A stretch of DNA of 64,000 nt from NCBI RefSeq assembly GCF_036898095.1, contig NC_090759.1, forward strand, positions 18,910,740-18,974,739, given 5' to 3'. Below are positions 36,421 through 49,298 of this stretch, piece after piece (the first letter of the stretch is position 1; every line of letters starts with the position of its first letter). A model generated the notes under the pieces. That model saw only the letters and a program-made list of their open reading frames with translations, was not told where the DNA came from and made no database searches. Source of the DNA: Palaemon carinicauda. Lineage: Eukaryota; Arthropoda; Malacostraca; Decapoda; Palaemonidae. A program made the translations under genes and the position numbers.

Positions 36421-36649
36421 CGACGTCCACTGTGCTGAATAAATTCACTGCACTAATATAGCACTGAAACTTGCACTTTTAAACTCTTACACAAAAGACC
36501 ATAATTAGTCCTGCCCGTTGTGAGAGATCTTACTCTTCTGCCACGGGCTTGAATGAGAATGCAATATCGTCTCTAGTTCTTGCTATATAAATTGTAAAAA
36601 AATATTCTTTATAAAATATTAAACTGATATTTTCATGTACAATGATATT

Positions 36650-36840
36650 TTCATAATGAAATAAACCTTCAAATATACTTATCCGGTGGTTATATAAATA
36701 TAACCACCGGGTAAGTCTTGTACTTTAAAAATAAATGTTGAACACACTCACCCGGTAGTTATATATAACCACCGGTAAAATTAAATGTTATAAATACTTA
36801 CCCGGTAGTTACATACAACCACCGGGAAAGCTATATATTA
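36650..36840. repeat. three short palindromes related to the DIRS-E tip
   Basis: Three hairpins of the type CCGGTGGTTATAT...ATATAACCACCGG near 36680-36715, CCGGTAGTTATATATAACCACCGG near 36752-36775 and again near 36802-36826, resembling the CCTGGTAGTTATATA tips of DIRS-E. The remainder of 36421-36878 holds no gene. Confidence 0.7.
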
Positions 36841-37128
36841 TATGATTAAAATGAAGATATAGGAATAACATATAAATACAGTGGAACCTCTACATACGAT
36901 TGTCCCAACATACGAAGTAAAATTCAACAAAATTTCTGTCTCAACATACGAAGTGTTGCTCCAACATACGATGTAGATCTTGTTTACGCCGGTAGATGGC
37001 TGCACGTAAGAGGGACGCCATTGAGCATCGAGTGTTCAGTTCTCTGTTCTTGTATGTATCGTGTGGTTGTCCTCTGTTTGGTCTGTTATTAACTGTGCTT
37101 ATTTTCTTCCTTTTCTCACATTTCCTTT

Positions 37129-37413
37129 TTGATTTTACCTATAATCATAGTGCCTAAGAAGCTGAGTTTCAGTACAGGTAGTGGTGAGATAAGGAAGGCA
37201 ATTCTTTCATTAGAATTGAAGAAAGAAATTATAGAAAAACATGAGAGCAGTGTGCATGTGAGTGATATGGCTAAACAATATGGCCAGAATAGGCCTATGA
37301 TCTCGACGATCATCAAGCAGAAGGCAGCCATTAAAGCAGATAAACCATCGAAGGGGATCACCATTATTACAAGACATCGTAGCAATACCCTGGAAGAGAT
37401 AAAATGCCTTTAG
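37129..37413 (+). pseudogene. N-terminal Tigger transposase fragment
   Basis: 94 codons. After a short divergent start it reads VPKKLSFSTGSGEIRK, then LSLELKKEIIEKHESSVHVS, DMAKQYGQNRPMISTIIKQK and KADKPSKG. This is the complete first helix-turn-helix of a pogo/Tigger transposase (CENP-B N-terminal type), which binds the terminal repeats. The second CENP-B domain and the DDE catalytic domain are absent; the frame ends soon after IITRHRSN. A following frame at 37404-37601 ends with a lysine-rich tail as in the C-terminus of the deleted copy at 508-945, so the middle of the gene has again been lost. Not functional for transposition. Confidence 0.75.
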
Positions 37414-37605
37414 TTGATAAGGATAAAGGACAAAGAGATTGTTGGCAACAATCAACTGTGAGAAGGGCCAGCATGATGAACAGAAAGAAAGAAAAAAGTG
37501 AAGCAAAGAAAACCAAGATAACATTAACAAGCTCTTTTAAAAAAGTCTTCTCTCTTTTTCTGTTTCTCTCTAAACATAGCATTAACATGTTCTTTAAATA
37601 AAATT

Positions 37606-37606
<1 letters not shown>

Positions 37607-37692
<86 letters not shown>

Positions 37693-37732
37693 CTTCTTAG
37701 CTGTTATAGTGTTAGAGCCGTCTATTATTTTT

Positions 37733-37791
<59 letters not shown>

Positions 37792-38444
37792 AATAAAAAT
37801 GTGTTTACAGTACATATGACTTTTAACAGCGTCAATGAGTTGAAAAACAATTAAATGTAACTAAAAAAGTAATAACAGCTAATCTGAATTCCTTTATTAA
37901 CTAAAACAAATATTGATACAAACACACTCGTGTGCGTATGCACAAACACACACACAGGTGCAAGAATTGCTACACAGTAAGAAACAGACGGTAGGGGAGG
38001 AGGTAGAGATGGTGACTGCAATAACGTACCGTAACTCATCACTGAAAGTAATGAAAATTAAAAATCAAAAGAAAATTTTTTTAAAAATATGAAATATAAA
38101 AATGAAAAAAAAAAAAATAAGCTAAGTTAGATTAAAATTTCCGTAGTGTAAGTTAAGGTAAGTTTTCGCAGTCACCATCTCTACCTCCTCGCCGATCGTG
38201 TCTCTTGCGTTTGTGTGTTTGCGCATATGCACACGAGTGTGTTTGTATCAATATTTGTTTTAGTTAATAAAGGAATTCAGATTCGCTGATATTGTTTTTT
38301 TAGTTACATTTAATTGTCTTTCAACTCGTTGACGCTGTTAAAAATCATATGTACACAACACATTTTTGTTTAATATCTCTCTCTCTCTCTCTCTCTCTTG
38401 TTCTTCTTCACTGTTAGTGTTAGAGACGTATATTAATTTTTTCT

Positions 38445-38520
<76 letters not shown>
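37607..38520. repeat. inverted duplication with (CT)n/(GA)n arms and a spacer in direct orientation
   Basis: Left module: (CT)n 37607-37689, spacer, (GA)n 37737-37788. Right module: (CT)n 38376-38398, spacer, (GA)n 38449-38520. Outer flanks (AACATGTTCTTTAAATAAA at 37578 and its inverse at 38524) and inner flanks (37790-38040 and 38160-38375) are inverted copies, but the roughly 48-base spacers (TTCTTCTT...GTGTTAGAG) point the same way. Confidence 0.8.
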
Positions 38521-38523
<3 letters not shown>

Positions 38524-39639
38524 TATTTATTTAAAGAACATGTTAACACCATGTCTACCTTCTTGCCGATCGTCCGTCTCCTCCTGGCGTAGCAAATCCT
38601 ACACCTGCGTTGGCCTGTCTCTAAGGTAAAGTGACAATAAAACACCTTTTTTATTTATTATTTCTTTACAGTTATCTTTTTTACATGCTTCTTTCATTTT
38701 ATGCAGTTATGTTAATGTTATGTGTAATTATATGTAGTAATTTATTAAGGAGTTAATATAGGTTTTTGGGGTGTGGAACGAATTATACAAATTACAGTGT
38801 ACAGTATTCTTATGGGAATATTTTCTCCAACATATGATTGTTTTAACATACGAAGCAGTTTCTGGAACGAATTTAGATCGTATGTAGAGGTACAACTTAT
38901 ATGTAATCAACCCTTAATTCATAAGGGTTCCCAAAAATAGTGATTTGTTATGATTAAAAAGAACAGATATAGCAATAACATACAGTATATATGTATAAAT
39001 GTAAACAACCCTAAAACTTAAGGGTTCCCAAAAATAGTGATTTGCTACACTATACAATTGGAACATATATATGAATATACGACAAATACTAGAATTCCAA
39101 ATATCGAAAAGAAAATAAACAACGATACCAAGACATGTTGGGACTGCATCGACTGTCATGAGAACTACGCAGCGTAAAATTAACAATACGCTAGTTCTAT
39201 TTAATCTTTGAAAATAGATCGATGATTTAAAGAATGAATACTAAAAGGACAAATATTTTCTTAAAAAAGTTTTTACATTAAAAGTTAAAAACTTATTGTA
39301 AGATAGAATTCCTTTTCATTCTTTACAAGAAAAAGCAAATAAAAGAATTTTGCAAGTCATACTAAATATGTACTATGGAGATTACGTCACACGATGTGAT
39401 GTCATAGAGTTGGCGGAACATATCTCCGCCATCATGTTTTAAAAAAAGTAGGTTTGTTAGTTTTAAAGTATGGGGAAAAAGACTCCCAATCCTACCTCTT
39501 TAAAGATACAAACAAAATAAAAACACTAACACTCAGTAAAAATAAAACCCAACCAGTGAAGGCTAAAAGTAAATTGTACATCACCAAGATAACTGTAATG
39601 TACAGGTTACAGTGAGTGAAAAATCCAATGATGTTACCG

Positions 39640-39819
39640 CTACGGCGGCAGAGAAAATATGAGGGAACAGGGAATGGTTCCGAGGTACCTCGCTAGGGTG
39701 CGCAGGTAGTACACCTGGCTATCCAATCGGCGATTGGCGCAAGATTTGAATTTTCTGCCGTGACCTCAGAGACGTAAGCTATATATATATAACTACCAGG
39801 TAAGTCTTATGTTTAAAAA
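39640..39819. repeat. DIRS-E 5' inverted terminal repeat
   Basis: Inverse of 18800-18980; includes GAGGTACCTCGCTAGGGTGC and ends AACTACCAGGTAAGTCTTAT then GTTTAAAAA. The DNA between Tigger-2 (38898) and this repeat is AT-rich with no gene. Confidence 0.8.
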
Positions 39820-40856
39820 CAAGAATTATTCACATGTGCATGTTTTAGTACATGATACACACAACCGTGTGTATTGCCTGGGTGGCCCAATTATCTTAAC
39901 AAAAAAAAAACTACTCCTACACTAAGCTTAATTTAAAGGAGAACCCCGCAACACAATGGTTTTATGACATCTGTAGAGACCAGTAATAAACTTGAACACT
40001 TAATATCTAATGAACCATCTATAAAGAATACATGACTGTGAAAAATACTGTACTGCAATAATTTTCCCCAAATCAATACTGTCCTTATCAATCCACCGTC
40101 TATCATTAGGCTGCAGAGTTACTTAAATATTCTTAACCGTGGAACAGTATGGCCGCACACGATGCTTTGCAGGTCTCTGTGGGGCCACAATAACAATGTT
40201 TGAAAATCTCCAATTGTAAACCTGCACTGTGATAAGGTTCTGTGTCATCGAAAACTTTTTGATTCAACCACAGTAATGTCTAAACCTCTCCTTCTTGGAA
40301 GGGGTTTTCATAATTCTGGAACAATTCCGACTAAACTCGAACACAGTCCCATTCCATTCCAATAGCTCCTGTGAACTATTAATGTTTATGACACACTCTC
40401 ATATAAAGATTCTTCCTTGTTACTTCACACATCGAAACAAAATATTCATTAACTTTACGGTGTTGACTGCCGAACACGAGCAATCAACAATGGCCTTATA
40501 ATACATTTGTTTTTTTGTGTTATTCAGTCAAACACTTGATGGGACTTACAGTTCACAGGCAAGATAATATGAATACAGAGCAGCATTACAGACCACTACA
40601 CAATTAGTAACAGACCATCAACCATATTCATAATGTTTATGTACAGTACTTGGTGAATACTCTGTTTCCTAATCCTCACTCCCTACTGCGTGTAGGGGGC
40701 TGCTGTCAATATCTGTAAAAAAGATAACGGATTAAAGCATTTTTATGGGGGCACAGAGGGATATATGAAATAATAAAATAATAGTATGTTTCATAATATA
40801 CAACCCACTAAGATTTCTTAGACACAAACCGTTTTCTTTTATTCCATTGAAATAAA

Positions 40857-41430
40857 AAATGCTGTTTAAGCTTGCAATTGAAAGGTCAATGCATGACAAG
40901 GTACCTGTCTGAACATGGAAGTGTGTGGGCTCTCCTGTATCAAGGAGTCTGACATCCTCGTTTTTCACAATTGATGATATAATATTGCCCCTGGTGTTTG
41001 CTAAAACATTACCCCACAAAGGATGTCTACCATTCATATCTCCAAGTAAAAGAAAAGGTTGAGGGAGCTGTTGAATCACCTCTACTAAATTATCATACGA
41101 TATGTTATCATTTGGAGGCAAGTACTGAGAGCAGATTGTATATTTTCTCCTTATATCAATCTGTACAACCACTGCCTACAGGGGTGTACCAAGAGATAAG
41201 GGTATTTGGGGAACATCTTGATGAACGTACAAGTAAATGAGACATCCGCCATGGCTCCCTAATCGGTGATCATATGGTGTCCTATAGCGCTAATATATTC
41301 GCGAGGACAAGGGTTATTAGCATCCAACTTGCTCTTCTGTAGACATATAATTATGGGGGAATGCTCGTGAATAAAGAGTTTAAAGCCCTTAAACCTTGAC
41401 AATTCCATTGCAAAATGGACGACAAAAACT
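40857..41430 (-). pseudogene. LINE ORF2 endonuclease domain, copy 1 (frameshifted)
   Basis: Apurinic-type endonuclease that nicks target DNA for LINE insertion. At 41380-41430 the minus strand reads LQWNCQG, the first block of Jockey-type endonucleases. A second frame gives QKSKLDANN around 41330 and ends near 41260 in HHMITD. The open part at 40857-41172 contains YLPPNDNISYDNLVEVI, FLLLGDMNGRHPLWG (the G-D-x-N metal-binding block) and LSCIDLSIASLN, where SxIDL is typical. Frame changes occur around 41180-41300. Reverse transcriptase is absent because the element is cut at 40857. Confidence 0.75.
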
Positions 41431-41673
41431 ATGCTTCATTTCTTGGAAGGACTTTTGGATGAAGACTTCCAATTAGTAATTTTTTATTTAACAAAATTTT
41501 CCGGTGGTTTTAATAGAGAGGGTCTTAATAAATTGGGTTTTGTGTTTATTTTCATTTTGACTTTTTGATCTAACTTTGACCTTTTGATCTAACTTGAATT
41601 TCTGATTTATTTGAATTGTCTTCTGGTTGATCAGAAACATCATATTTATTTGATGTCATAACTCTAATATTTC

Positions 41674-43089
41674 TTATGGATGGGGCTGAGAGAGATGGAG
41701 GTCTCTCTCTCTTTTAAGATTAATAGGTTGTGAGCTACTAGGTTTTTGTACCTTCCCCACCACAGGTGCACCTGATAACTTGGTTTCAAGTGGAATCTCC
41801 ATTAAATCAGACAAGGATATGGTCTGGGAGAGGTTAGCATTTTTCCTTGTAAAGGGTGACAAAGGTTTGATAGTGGTGGACAATGTCTTTTTGTTGATGC
41901 ACATTGATAAATCTTTAGGAGGAGATATTCTTGTCTTATTATGCAGCACCTCATCATTAGATAGTAAATTTCTTTTTTGAGAACTACCTACAGTAGTAGG
42001 TGGGTTAGATGATTCCCGAGGAACTTTTTCTCCTGTTTTTAATGTCTTTGCATAGGTAGTAGATTTATTTAATAATCTCTTGGCATGCCCCATGCTTACA
42101 TGTTCAATATGTGACAGGAACAAATATTATGTGTTTTTGTTTATGTATGTATCTTCTTAGTCTTATTTAACTTGGTAGGTGTTTTAAGAAGTCAATGGCA
42201 GTAAACCTCATTTGGTGGGAAATGCTAAGTATCAATATATTACTTCAAATTTTATACCTTCCTCGTAACTATAGTTAAGACTAATTAATTAACATTGCCA
42301 TTGTTGAAATCCCTAATAGTCTGTGTCGAGTGCTTTGCAGAACATATATCTTTAAACCTAATATAATATTGCCAAGGATAATTGTGATAACTATTCTATG
42401 CTATGTTGTAATATTCTAGTCACTAAAGTGTGTATATGTGTATCTATCTGGCAATTTGTATATTATTGATTATTTGTTTGTCAGGTGGAATTTCTGGAAT
42501 AAACCTATGTCACATTCATCAGCGTTTAAACATTGAACCAATAAGAACCCACTCAGATGAATCGAGACGCTTATCCTGCCGTCTATTACAAATAATTGAT
42601 TTATTGAGGGCAGCCTCTTCTTACTTATAAAACTGGCAGCTCCTATCATTAGATTTATGATTAGAGTTGCAGTTTAAGCACATTGCCTCAAGTGTACATT
42701 CTCCATGGTAGAGATTGGGGCATATATTACAAATTTTATCATTCTTGCAAACTTTGGAAGGATGCCCATATTTAAAGCAATTAAAACATTGCAGTGGCTT
42801 CTGCTTAAAAGGTCGAACTCTAATCCTTTCCTTTTCTATGTCTATGTGGAAAGGTACATCAGCATCTTGGAAAGTAAGGATAATCATTGATGTTCCAGGT
42901 ACTTTAAGTAATTCCCACACTGATAGTGGACACATAGCCAATATCTCCTCTTTCGTAAATTCATATAGATCCCTATTGAAAGACACTTCCCTTCCATAGC
43001 TAAAGTTTAGATGGGGTTTGATGTCCAATTTGATATCATTTTCTGTCTTTAAATTGGACAATAAAACAGGCTGTGTGTATGACTTGGCC
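41674..43089 (-). pseudogene. LINE ORF1 (gag-like, three CCHC-type knuckles), copy 1
   Basis: RNA-binding protein of a Jockey-like LINE. The upstream part (42621-43089) contains a gag-like domain (SFNRDLYEFTKEEI, MIILTFQDADVPFHI) and a knuckle series: CFNCFKYGHPSKVC (CX2CX4HX4C), CNICPNLYHGEC and CLNCNSNHKSNDRSC. A TAA follows FYK at about 42621. After a few more matching residues (EEAALNKS) an unrelated insert of roughly 470 bp intervenes, and the downstream part (41674-42123) resumes with HIEHVSMGHAKRLLN. The ATG at 43118 lies inside the DIRS-D terminal repeat, so the true start of ORF1 is lost. Confidence 0.75.
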
Positions 43090-44286
43090 TTTTCTGGGCT
43101 CGACCTGTGTCGTTCCATGAAATGCTCCTTATAGCATCATTTCTAAGGCATAAATATTGCTAAATATACCAGAGAAAATAGGAATGCATGGAATTAACCC
43201 AGCTCGCTCACTCAATGAGTGTCGGCATAGATACTGGGGCGTGATAGAACCACAACCATAGGTCCCTCACCAGTTAGACCTCTCCTTCATCAACATCACC
43301 TACTACGACTATCCTCCCTTCATCTCTACACCTCCCCACCCCCCTACCTTCATTCCTCCATAGCACCAGCGAAGGTTCAGACGTGTTTTTCATTGCTCTG
43401 TGCTGTGTTGTGTTTTTGAAGATGTACGACGTTTTGGAGATCCCTGCTCCCAAGTTGAGTATTATAGTTGTCTGTTTAGGATTTCGAGGTAGCAACACTC
43501 ATTAATTCAATTATCTTGTTGGTTTTTTCTTAGCCGTTTGTTCACGTTCCCTTACGGGTGTGTTCGCAGCCGTTTTGGTGTCGCTTCCTCGTGATCTCCT
43601 TGTTTTATCGGGCTTCCAATTAGACCCTCATACTAATTGTAGTCCATTTTTGTGATCTGGACATTATTTTATTAACTGGGCATGATTTAGTTTTATTTAG
43701 GCTTTTTGGACAGTGTTTGTTGACCTGCTTGGCCGAGCCATATGAGGCTTCGGTCTGTAGCCTTTCATATGAGATTTTATGTTTTCTTGAGTGTTTTACG
43801 GGGAGTCAGAACACGTGTTGTTTGCACTCTGCCTTTCCTGGTCGGTACTTTACCCGATTTTGGAGGCTTATTTTGTGCTTAAATGTTATTTTCCATTCCT
43901 AGTCGACAGCTACCCGATTTTGGAAGGTTTTGTTATTATTTTCTTTTACACTGTGTTCCTTTCTACCTAATTTACTCAATTTATCGATTTAGCCTATCTA
44001 ATTGCATTTCTTTGTCTATTATTTTAGTGAATTTTTATATTTTTACATCTGCCATTATTTATTTTTCGTTGCGTGCTTCGCGGGAAGCCACATGCTTGCC
44101 GCCTCATCGGGTCTTTCCTTTGTGTTTCGGAGGGTGGTACCACCCCCTCCGCCCACAGAGGTCACCTGATTTTGAGCCTGCTTCCCCCTCTCATGGTGTC
44201 CTCTCCCCCTACGCCTTTTGCCACTCCTTACGTAAGGGGTAGGATTAGGTCACATGTTTTTAGAAAACGGGAAGTCACACAGGGGT

Positions 44287-44317
<31 letters not shown>

Positions 44318-44671
44318 TGGCTCTCACGCTCCATGTCGTTGCGGGTAGCGCTATCTCCTCGTTTCGTCTTGGTTGGCTTGGTTGGCCACTAGCCGCACGA
44401 GGCTCGGTGTGTGCTTCGCCTCACGACAACCCCCCTCTCGGGTTATCCATCTGTTTAACCTCCCGTTCCGGAGGGCTGGGATAATTGAGAATCGTTTCTA
44501 CTATTGGTGGTTATGTTTCTTTGATCGGATACAGATATCCTACTTTGTTCTGATATTTTTCTTTATCCTATAATGGTTTACGTATTTTAGTAATTGGTTA
44601 GTTCACGTGAGATGGGGACTGCGGCGTAGTTTATGATGTGTGTTAGAGTTATTACATTGCATTTAATTTTT
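43090..44671 (+). other. truncated 5' leader of DIRS-D, copy 1
   Basis: Starts TTTTCTGGGCTCGACCTGTG, the family-B 5' terminus, followed by the AAATATACCAGAGAAAA block. No gene is present; frames here are chance. It stops at the duplication junction without gag. Confidence 0.75.
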
Positions 44672-46902
44672 AAATGCTGTTTAAGCTTGCAATTGAAAGG
44701 TCAATGCATGACAAGGTACCTGTCTGAACATGGAAGTGTGTGGGCTCTCCTGTATCAAGGAGTCTGACATCCTCGTTTTTCACAATTGATGATATAATAT
44801 TGCCCCTGGTGTTTGCTAAAACATTACCCCACAAAGGATGTCTACCATTCATATCTCCAAGTAAAAGAAAAGGTTGAGGGAGCTGTTGAATCACCTCTAC
44901 TAAATTATCATACGATATGTTATCATTTGGAGGCAAGTACTGAGAGCAGATTGTATATTTTCTCCTTATATCAATCTGTACAACCACTGCCTACAGGGGT
45001 GTACCAAGAGATAAGGGTATTTGGGGAACATCTTGATGAACGTACAAGTAAATGAGACATCCGCCATGGCTCCCTAATCGGTGATCATATGGTGTCCTAT
45101 AGCGCTAATATATTCGAGAGGACAAGGGTTATTAGCATCCAGCTTGCTCTTCTGTAGACATATAATTATGGGGGAATGCTCGTGAATAAAGAGTTTAAGG
45201 CCCTTAAACCTTGACAATTCCATTGCAAAATGGACGACAAAAACTATGCTTCATTTCTTGGAAGGACTTTTGGATGAAGACTTCCAATTAGTAATTTTTT
45301 ATTTAACAAAATTTTCCGGTGGTTTTAATAGAGAGGGTCTTAATAAATTGGGTTTTGTGTTTATTTTCATTTTGACTTTTTGATCTAACTTTGACCTTTT
45401 GATCTAACTTGAATTTCTGATTTATTTGAATTGTCTTCTGGTTGATCAGAAACATCATATTTATTTGATGTCATAACTCTAATATTTCTTATGGATGGGG
45501 CTGAGAGAGATGGAGGTCTCTCTTTCTTTTAAGATTAATAGGTTGTGAGCTACTAGGTTTTTGTACCTTCCCCACCACAGGTGCACCTGATAACTTGGTT
45601 TCAAGTGGAATCTCCATTAAATCAGACAAGGATATGGTCTGGGAGAGGTTAGCATTTTTCTTTGTAAAGGGGGACAAAGGTTTGATAGTGGTGGACAATG
45701 TCTTTTTGTTGATGCACATTGATAAATCTTTAGGAGGAGATATTCTTGTCTTATTATGCAGCACCTCATCAGTAGATAGTAAATTTCTTTTGAGAACTAC
45801 CTACAGTAGTAGGTGGGTTAGATGATTCCCGAGGAACTTTTTCTCCTGTTTTTAATGTCTTTGCATAGGTAGTAGATTTATTTAATAATCTCTTGGCATG
45901 CCCCATGCTTACATGTTCAATATGTGACAGGAACAAATATTATGTGTTTGTGTTTATGTATGTATCTTCTTAGTCTTATTTAACTTGGTAGGTGTTTTAA
46001 GAAGTCAATGGCAGTAAACCTCATTTGGTGGGAAATGCTAAGTATCAATATATTACTTCAAATTTTATACCTTCCTCGTAACTATAGTTAAGACTAATTA
46101 ATTAACATTGCCATTGTTGAAATCCCTAATAGTCTGTGTCGAGTGCTTTGCAGAACATATATCTTTAAACCTAATATAATATTGCCAAGGATAATTGTGA
46201 TAACTATTCTATGCTGTGTTGTAATATTCTAGTCACTAAAGTGTGTATATGTGTATCTATCTGGCAATTTGTATATTATTGATTATTTGTTTGTCAGGTG
46301 GAATTTCTGGAATAAACCTATGTCACATTCATCAGCGTTTAAACATTGAACCAATAAGAACCCACTCAGATGAATCGAGACGCTTATCCTGCCGTCTATT
46401 ACAAATAATTGATTTATTGAGGGCAGCCTCTTCTTACTTATAAAACTGGCAGCTCCTATCATTAGATTTATGATTAGAGTTGCAGTTTAAGCACATTGCC
46501 TCAAGTGTACAATCTCCATGGTAGAGATTGGGGCATATATTACAAATTTTATCATTCTTGCAAACTTTGGAAGGATGCCCATATTTAAAGCAATTAAAAC
46601 ATTGCAGTGGCTTCTGCTTAAAAGGTCGAACTCTAATCCTTTCCTTTTCTATGTCTATGTGGAAAGGTACATCAGCATCTTGGAAAGTAAGGATAATCAT
46701 TGATGTTCCAGGTACTTTAAGTAATTTCCACACTGATAGTGGAAACATAGCCAATATCTCCTCTTTCGTAAATTCATATAGATCCCTATTGAAAGACACT
46801 TCCCTTCCATAGCTAAAGTTTAGATGGGGTTTGATGTCCAATTTGATATCATTTTCTGTCTTTAAATTGGACAATAAAACAGGCTGTGTGTATGACTTGG
46901 CC
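44672..46902 (-). mobile_element. Jockey-like LINE fragment, copy 2
   Basis: Duplicate of the fragment at 40857-43089: endonuclease at 44672-44987 plus frameshifted upstream part, ORF1 knuckle part at 46434-46902, ORF1 C-terminal part at 45489-45900. Copy 2 has lost two bases near 45790 relative to copy 1, which shortens the ORF1 C-terminal open frame to 45764, and has a few substitutions (for example HGDC for HGEC in the second knuckle). Confidence 0.8.
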
Positions 46903-48486
46903 TTTTCTGGGCTCGACCTGTGTCGTTCCATGAAATGCTCCTTATAGCATCATTTCTAAGGCATAAATATTGCTAAATATACCAGAGAAAATAGGAATGC
47001 ATGGAATTAACCCAGCTCGCTCACTCAATGAGTGTCGGCATAGATACTGGGGCGTGATAGAACCACAACCATAGGTCCCTCACCAGTTAGACCTCTCCTT
47101 CATCAACATCACCTACTACGACTATCCTCCCTTCATCTCTACACCTCCCCACCCCCCTACCTTCATTCCTCCATAGCACCAGCGAAGGTTCAGACGTGTT
47201 TTTCATTGCTCTGTGCTGTGTTGTGTTTTTGAAGATGTACGACGTTTTGGAGATCCCTGCTCCCAAGTTGAGTATTATAGTTGTCTGTTTAGGATTTCGA
47301 GGTAGCAACACTCATTAATTCAATTATCTTGTTGGTTTTTTCTTAGCCGTTTGTTCACGTTCCCTTACGGGTGTGTTCGCAGCCGTTTTGGTGTCGCTTC
47401 CTCGTGATCTCCTTGTTTTATCGGGCTTCCAATTAGACCCTCATACTAATTGTAGTCCATTTTTGTGATCTGGACATTATTTTATTAACTGGGCATGATT
47501 TAGTTTTATTTAGGCTTTTTGGACAGTGTTTGTTGACCTGCTTGGCCGAGCCATATGAGGCTTCGGTCTGTAGCCTTTCATATGAGATTTTATGTTTTCT
47601 TGAGTGTTTTACGGGGAGTCAGAACACGTGTTGTTTGCACTCTGCCTTTCCTGGTCGGTACTTTACCCGATTTTGGAGGCTTATTTTGTGCTTAAATATT
47701 ATTTTCCATTCCTAGTCGACAGCTACCCGATTTTGGAAGGTTTTGTTATTATTTTCTTTTACACTGTGTTCCTTTCTACCTAATTTACTCAATTTATCGA
47801 TTTAGCCTATCTAATTGCATTTCTTTGTCTATTATTTTAGTGAATTTTTATATTTTTACATCTGCCATTATTTATTTTTCGTTGCGTGCTTCGCGGGAAG
47901 CCACATGCTTGCCGCCTCATCGGGTCTTTCCTTTGTGTTTCGGAGGGTGGTACCACCCCCTCCGCCCACAGAGGTCACCTGATTTTGAGCCTGCTTCCCC
48001 CTCTCATGGTGTCCTCTCCCCCTACGCCTTTTGCCACTCCTTACGTAAGGGGTAGGATTAGGTCACATGTTTTTAGAAAACGGGAAGTCACACAGGGGTG
48101 GGGGGGGGGGGGGTGGGGGGGGGATGGTTTGGCTCTCACGCTCCATGTCGTTGCGGGTAGCGCTATCTCCTCGTTTCGTCTTAGTTGGCTTGGTTGGCCA
48201 CTAGCCGCACGAGGCTCGGTGTGTGCTTCGCCTCACGACAACCCCCCTCTCGGGTTATCCATCTGTTTAACCTCCCGTTCCGGAGGGCTGGGATAATTGA
48301 GAATCGTTTCTACTATTGGTGGTTATGTTTCTTTGATCGGATACAGATATCCTACTTTGTTCTGATATTTTTCTTTATCCTATAATGGTTTACGTATTTT
48401 AGTAATTGGTTAGTTCACGTGAGATGGGGACTGCGGCGGAGTTTATGATGTGTGTTAGAGTTATTACATTGCATTTAATTTTTAAC
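44672..48486. repeat. tandem duplication, copy 2 (3.8 kb)
   Basis: Second copy of 40857-44671. At its right edge (TTTAATTTTTAA then CGCTGG) it continues into the rest of the DIRS-D leader. A two-base shared AA at the junction suggests microhomology joining. Confidence 0.93.
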
Positions 48487-49298
48487 GCTGGACTTCTGCA
48501 CGTATTCCGGAGATTTATTTCTTACATAGCATTATATTTTGCGCCGGATTTACGCATGTCTTTCGGCGCTACATTGTTATTTATTTTTATCCCATCCGTC
48601 ATTAGTCATGTTTAATTACTTTATATATTCTGGTGCCTACGATTCGGATGATGGTTCCTTGTCTGCTTGTCCCTTCTTGCTTACGCTCCCCACTCTGGTG
48701 GGTATCCCTTGTGCTGAGAAACTCATTATAATTATAGTCTGGCGGACTGGTTATCGGTATCCACTCATCGTTCTTAGGCTCCGGAGTTTTATGTTTATTA
48801 TTTCTGGCATGACAGAGGGGTCCGTTGTTTATTGAATGCTAGTATTTGATTACTCTCTTAGCTCTTTCGCACGCATGATTTTGGCTGTTAACACGGCGGA
48901 ATTTATTCTTTAAGTTTTATCGCTGGGGTTCCTGGCTATGCCTAATTTTTGGCTAATTTTTTATACTCATGTACCATTTATCTTGCAGGTGGTACGCTGT
49001 CAGGAGACGGCACGTATTGCTGTATTGCAGCAACCTTGTGGCCATGAGGTTTGTCGGTCCCATGCTGGGTGTGCGGTCCCAGTGGACGACCTGTTGGTCT
49101 GGCATCCGGATGGGTGCGAGATTTGTTCTGCTCTGGTCTTTGACGTGACTAGTGATTCAGTATGTACTTTTTTCTTTTCCCTATTTTATATTTTCTGTCT
49201 CAGACTTTTAATGATATTGGTTACATTTATGGGGAACATTATTTTGATACATACTGATTTTGGAGTGATAATGCGATATTTCCCTGTACCACAATTTC
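48487..49298 (+). other. leader of DIRS-D (no gene seen)
   Basis: Intervening sequence between the duplicated leader part and gag, with only chance frames. Confidence 0.5.

Larger units (their letters stand above)
36879..38898 (+). mobile_element. Tigger-2: pogo-like transposon relic with a large foldback
   Basis: The left end is CAGTGGAACCTCTACATACG. The right end is the degraded inverse, ATCGTATGTAGAGGTACAA. The CAACATACGA motif repeats near both ends. It encodes only an N-terminal transposase fragment (37129-37413). The interior carries a large inverted duplication with GA/CT microsatellites (37560-38560). Its ends match those of the element at 19-1378. Confidence 0.75.
40857..43089 (-). 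mobile_element. Jockey-like LINE fragment, copy 1 (ORF1 plus start of ORF2)
   Basis: Minus-strand non-LTR retrotransposon. ORF1 lies at 41674-43089 and the endonuclease start of ORF2 at 40857-41430. It lacks reverse transcriptase and the 3' end, being cut at 40857 by the duplication breakpoint next to the H LTR and at 43089 by the 5' end of a DIRS-D copy. The missing 3' end is unusual, since LINE copies normally lose the 5' end. Confidence 0.8.
40857..44671. repeat. tandem duplication, copy 1 (3.8 kb)
   Basis: Near-identical to 44672-48486, offset 3815 bases at its start (AATGCTGTTTAAGCTTGCAA). It contains a LINE fragment (minus) and a DIRS-D leader (plus). Differences are few substitutions and small indels, mainly in a poly-G tract (about 44287-44316). 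Confidence 0.93.

Noticed and set aside
43883..44484. Plus-strand frames of 76-119 codons, also repeated at 47825-48296
   Set aside because: They lie in the DIRS-D leader, include a poly-glycine run from the poly-G tract and have no recognisable domain.
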